Notes under the pieces: model-generated
Databases searched by the model: none
Seen by the model: the letters and a program-made list of their open reading frames with translations, nothing else
Told to the model about the DNA's origin: nothing
Part shown: positions 35,405 to 35,597 of the stretch, piece after piece
Layout: every line of letters starts with the position of its first letter
Numbering within the stretch: the stretch's first letter is position 1
Position numbers and translations under genes: made by a program
IMG/VR virus record: IMGVR_UViG_3300011258_001062
Span: 1-35,597 of that record
Direction: 5' to 3' (one strand)
Source: a virus
Length of the DNA stretch: 35,597 nt

Positions 35405-35597
35405 GCGGCGAAACCTTCACACACAAGTTCTTGGGCTGGTTTGATGCCGATGCCCGTAGACATATCAACCCGGATGGCTCCGAAGGCGCGATTGTCGCTG
35501 TGACGGCACGGATTGCGGAGGGCTTAACGTTAAGCGCCTCGATAGAAATCGGCCCCAACGCGAAGATCGGCCCCGACGCGAAGATCGGATCCGGCGC
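35401..35597 (+). CDS. Hexapeptide-repeat protein, N-terminal part (runs off the window)
   Basis: ATG 35401 follows GGAGGCGGCGG and overlaps the upstream stop. The sequence (MSGETFTHKFLGWFDADARR) leads into hexapeptide repeats: ASIEIGPNAKIGPDAKIGSG, each turn of the form I-G-x-x-A-x. The frame continues into the left end of the window (3-266) if five bases, or five plus multiples of 18, are restored. Left-handed beta-helix proteins are often trimeric; role in the phage unknown. Confidence 0.75.
   Translation, partial: MSGETFTHKFLGWFDADARRHINPDGSEGAIVAVTARIAEGLTLSASIEIGPNAKIGPDAKIGSG

Noticed and set aside
1-35597. CRISPR array, insertion sequence, rRNA or complete tRNA gene
   Set aside because: No regularly spaced repeats, transposase, terminal inverted repeats of IS type, rRNA-like stretch or full cloverleaf was found. 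The only tRNA-like sequence is the attP fragment.

Overview
The window reads as one complete or nearly complete genome of a temperate P22-like podovirus of an alphaproteobacterium, captured in circular (excised or packaged) form and cut open inside a gene. The right end (35401-35597) encodes the start of a hexapeptide-repeat protein and the left end (3-266) its remainder. The frames rejoin if about 5 bases (or 5 plus whole repeat units) were lost at the break. The phage attachment site lies intact in the middle, beside the integrase, and no host gene is visible. An alphaproteobacterial host is suggested by the GapR/DUF2312 protein, the DnaA-domain-IV proteins, the GTA-type holin and spike-base proteins, the moderately high GC, and the Gln-tRNA (CUG) fragment at attP.

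Layout. (1) Immunity region, 34091-34753: a Cro-like and a CI-like HTH protein are divergently encoded. Two promoters of the same design (TTGCAA/T, 17 bp, TACATT) flank the CI-like gene, and a shared operator (ATGTA-N9-TACAT) overlaps the spacer and -10 of each. (2) Rightward early operon, from 34784 through the contig join to 7224: about 25 small accessory genes, mostly overlapping by ATGA or a few bases, with an excisionase-like gene, the tyrosine integrase and attP (2526-3983) embedded. (3) Leftward early operon, 34300 down to about 26664: Cro, a strong terminator hairpin and 339-base leader, then an HTH protein, VRR-NUC nuclease, RecE/YqaJ-like exonuclease, Sak4-like ATPase, SSB, GapR, two DnaA-domain-IV proteins and a replication initiator that carries iteron-like repeats inside its gene. 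(4) Leftward late operon, 26534 down to 7228: TerS, TerL, portal, scaffold, coat, gp4, gp10, three DNA-ejection proteins, tailspike, GTA-like spike-base protein, LamG-like protein, small membrane proteins, M15 endolysin and 3-TM holin. One small membrane-protein gene (13003-13215) lies on the opposite strand inside this operon.

How it works together. The CI-like repressor would shut both early promoters during lysogeny. On induction, the leftward operon replicates and recombines the genome, and the late block builds a P22-type head with headful packaging and an ejection apparatus. Intrinsic terminators punctuate the leftward transcript (after cro, before terS, inside the portal gene, after the coat gene, before the tailspike, before the endolysin). 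This suggests antitermination or graded attenuation. The repressor has no LexA-like peptidase domain, so induction probably uses a route other than RecA-stimulated self-cleavage.
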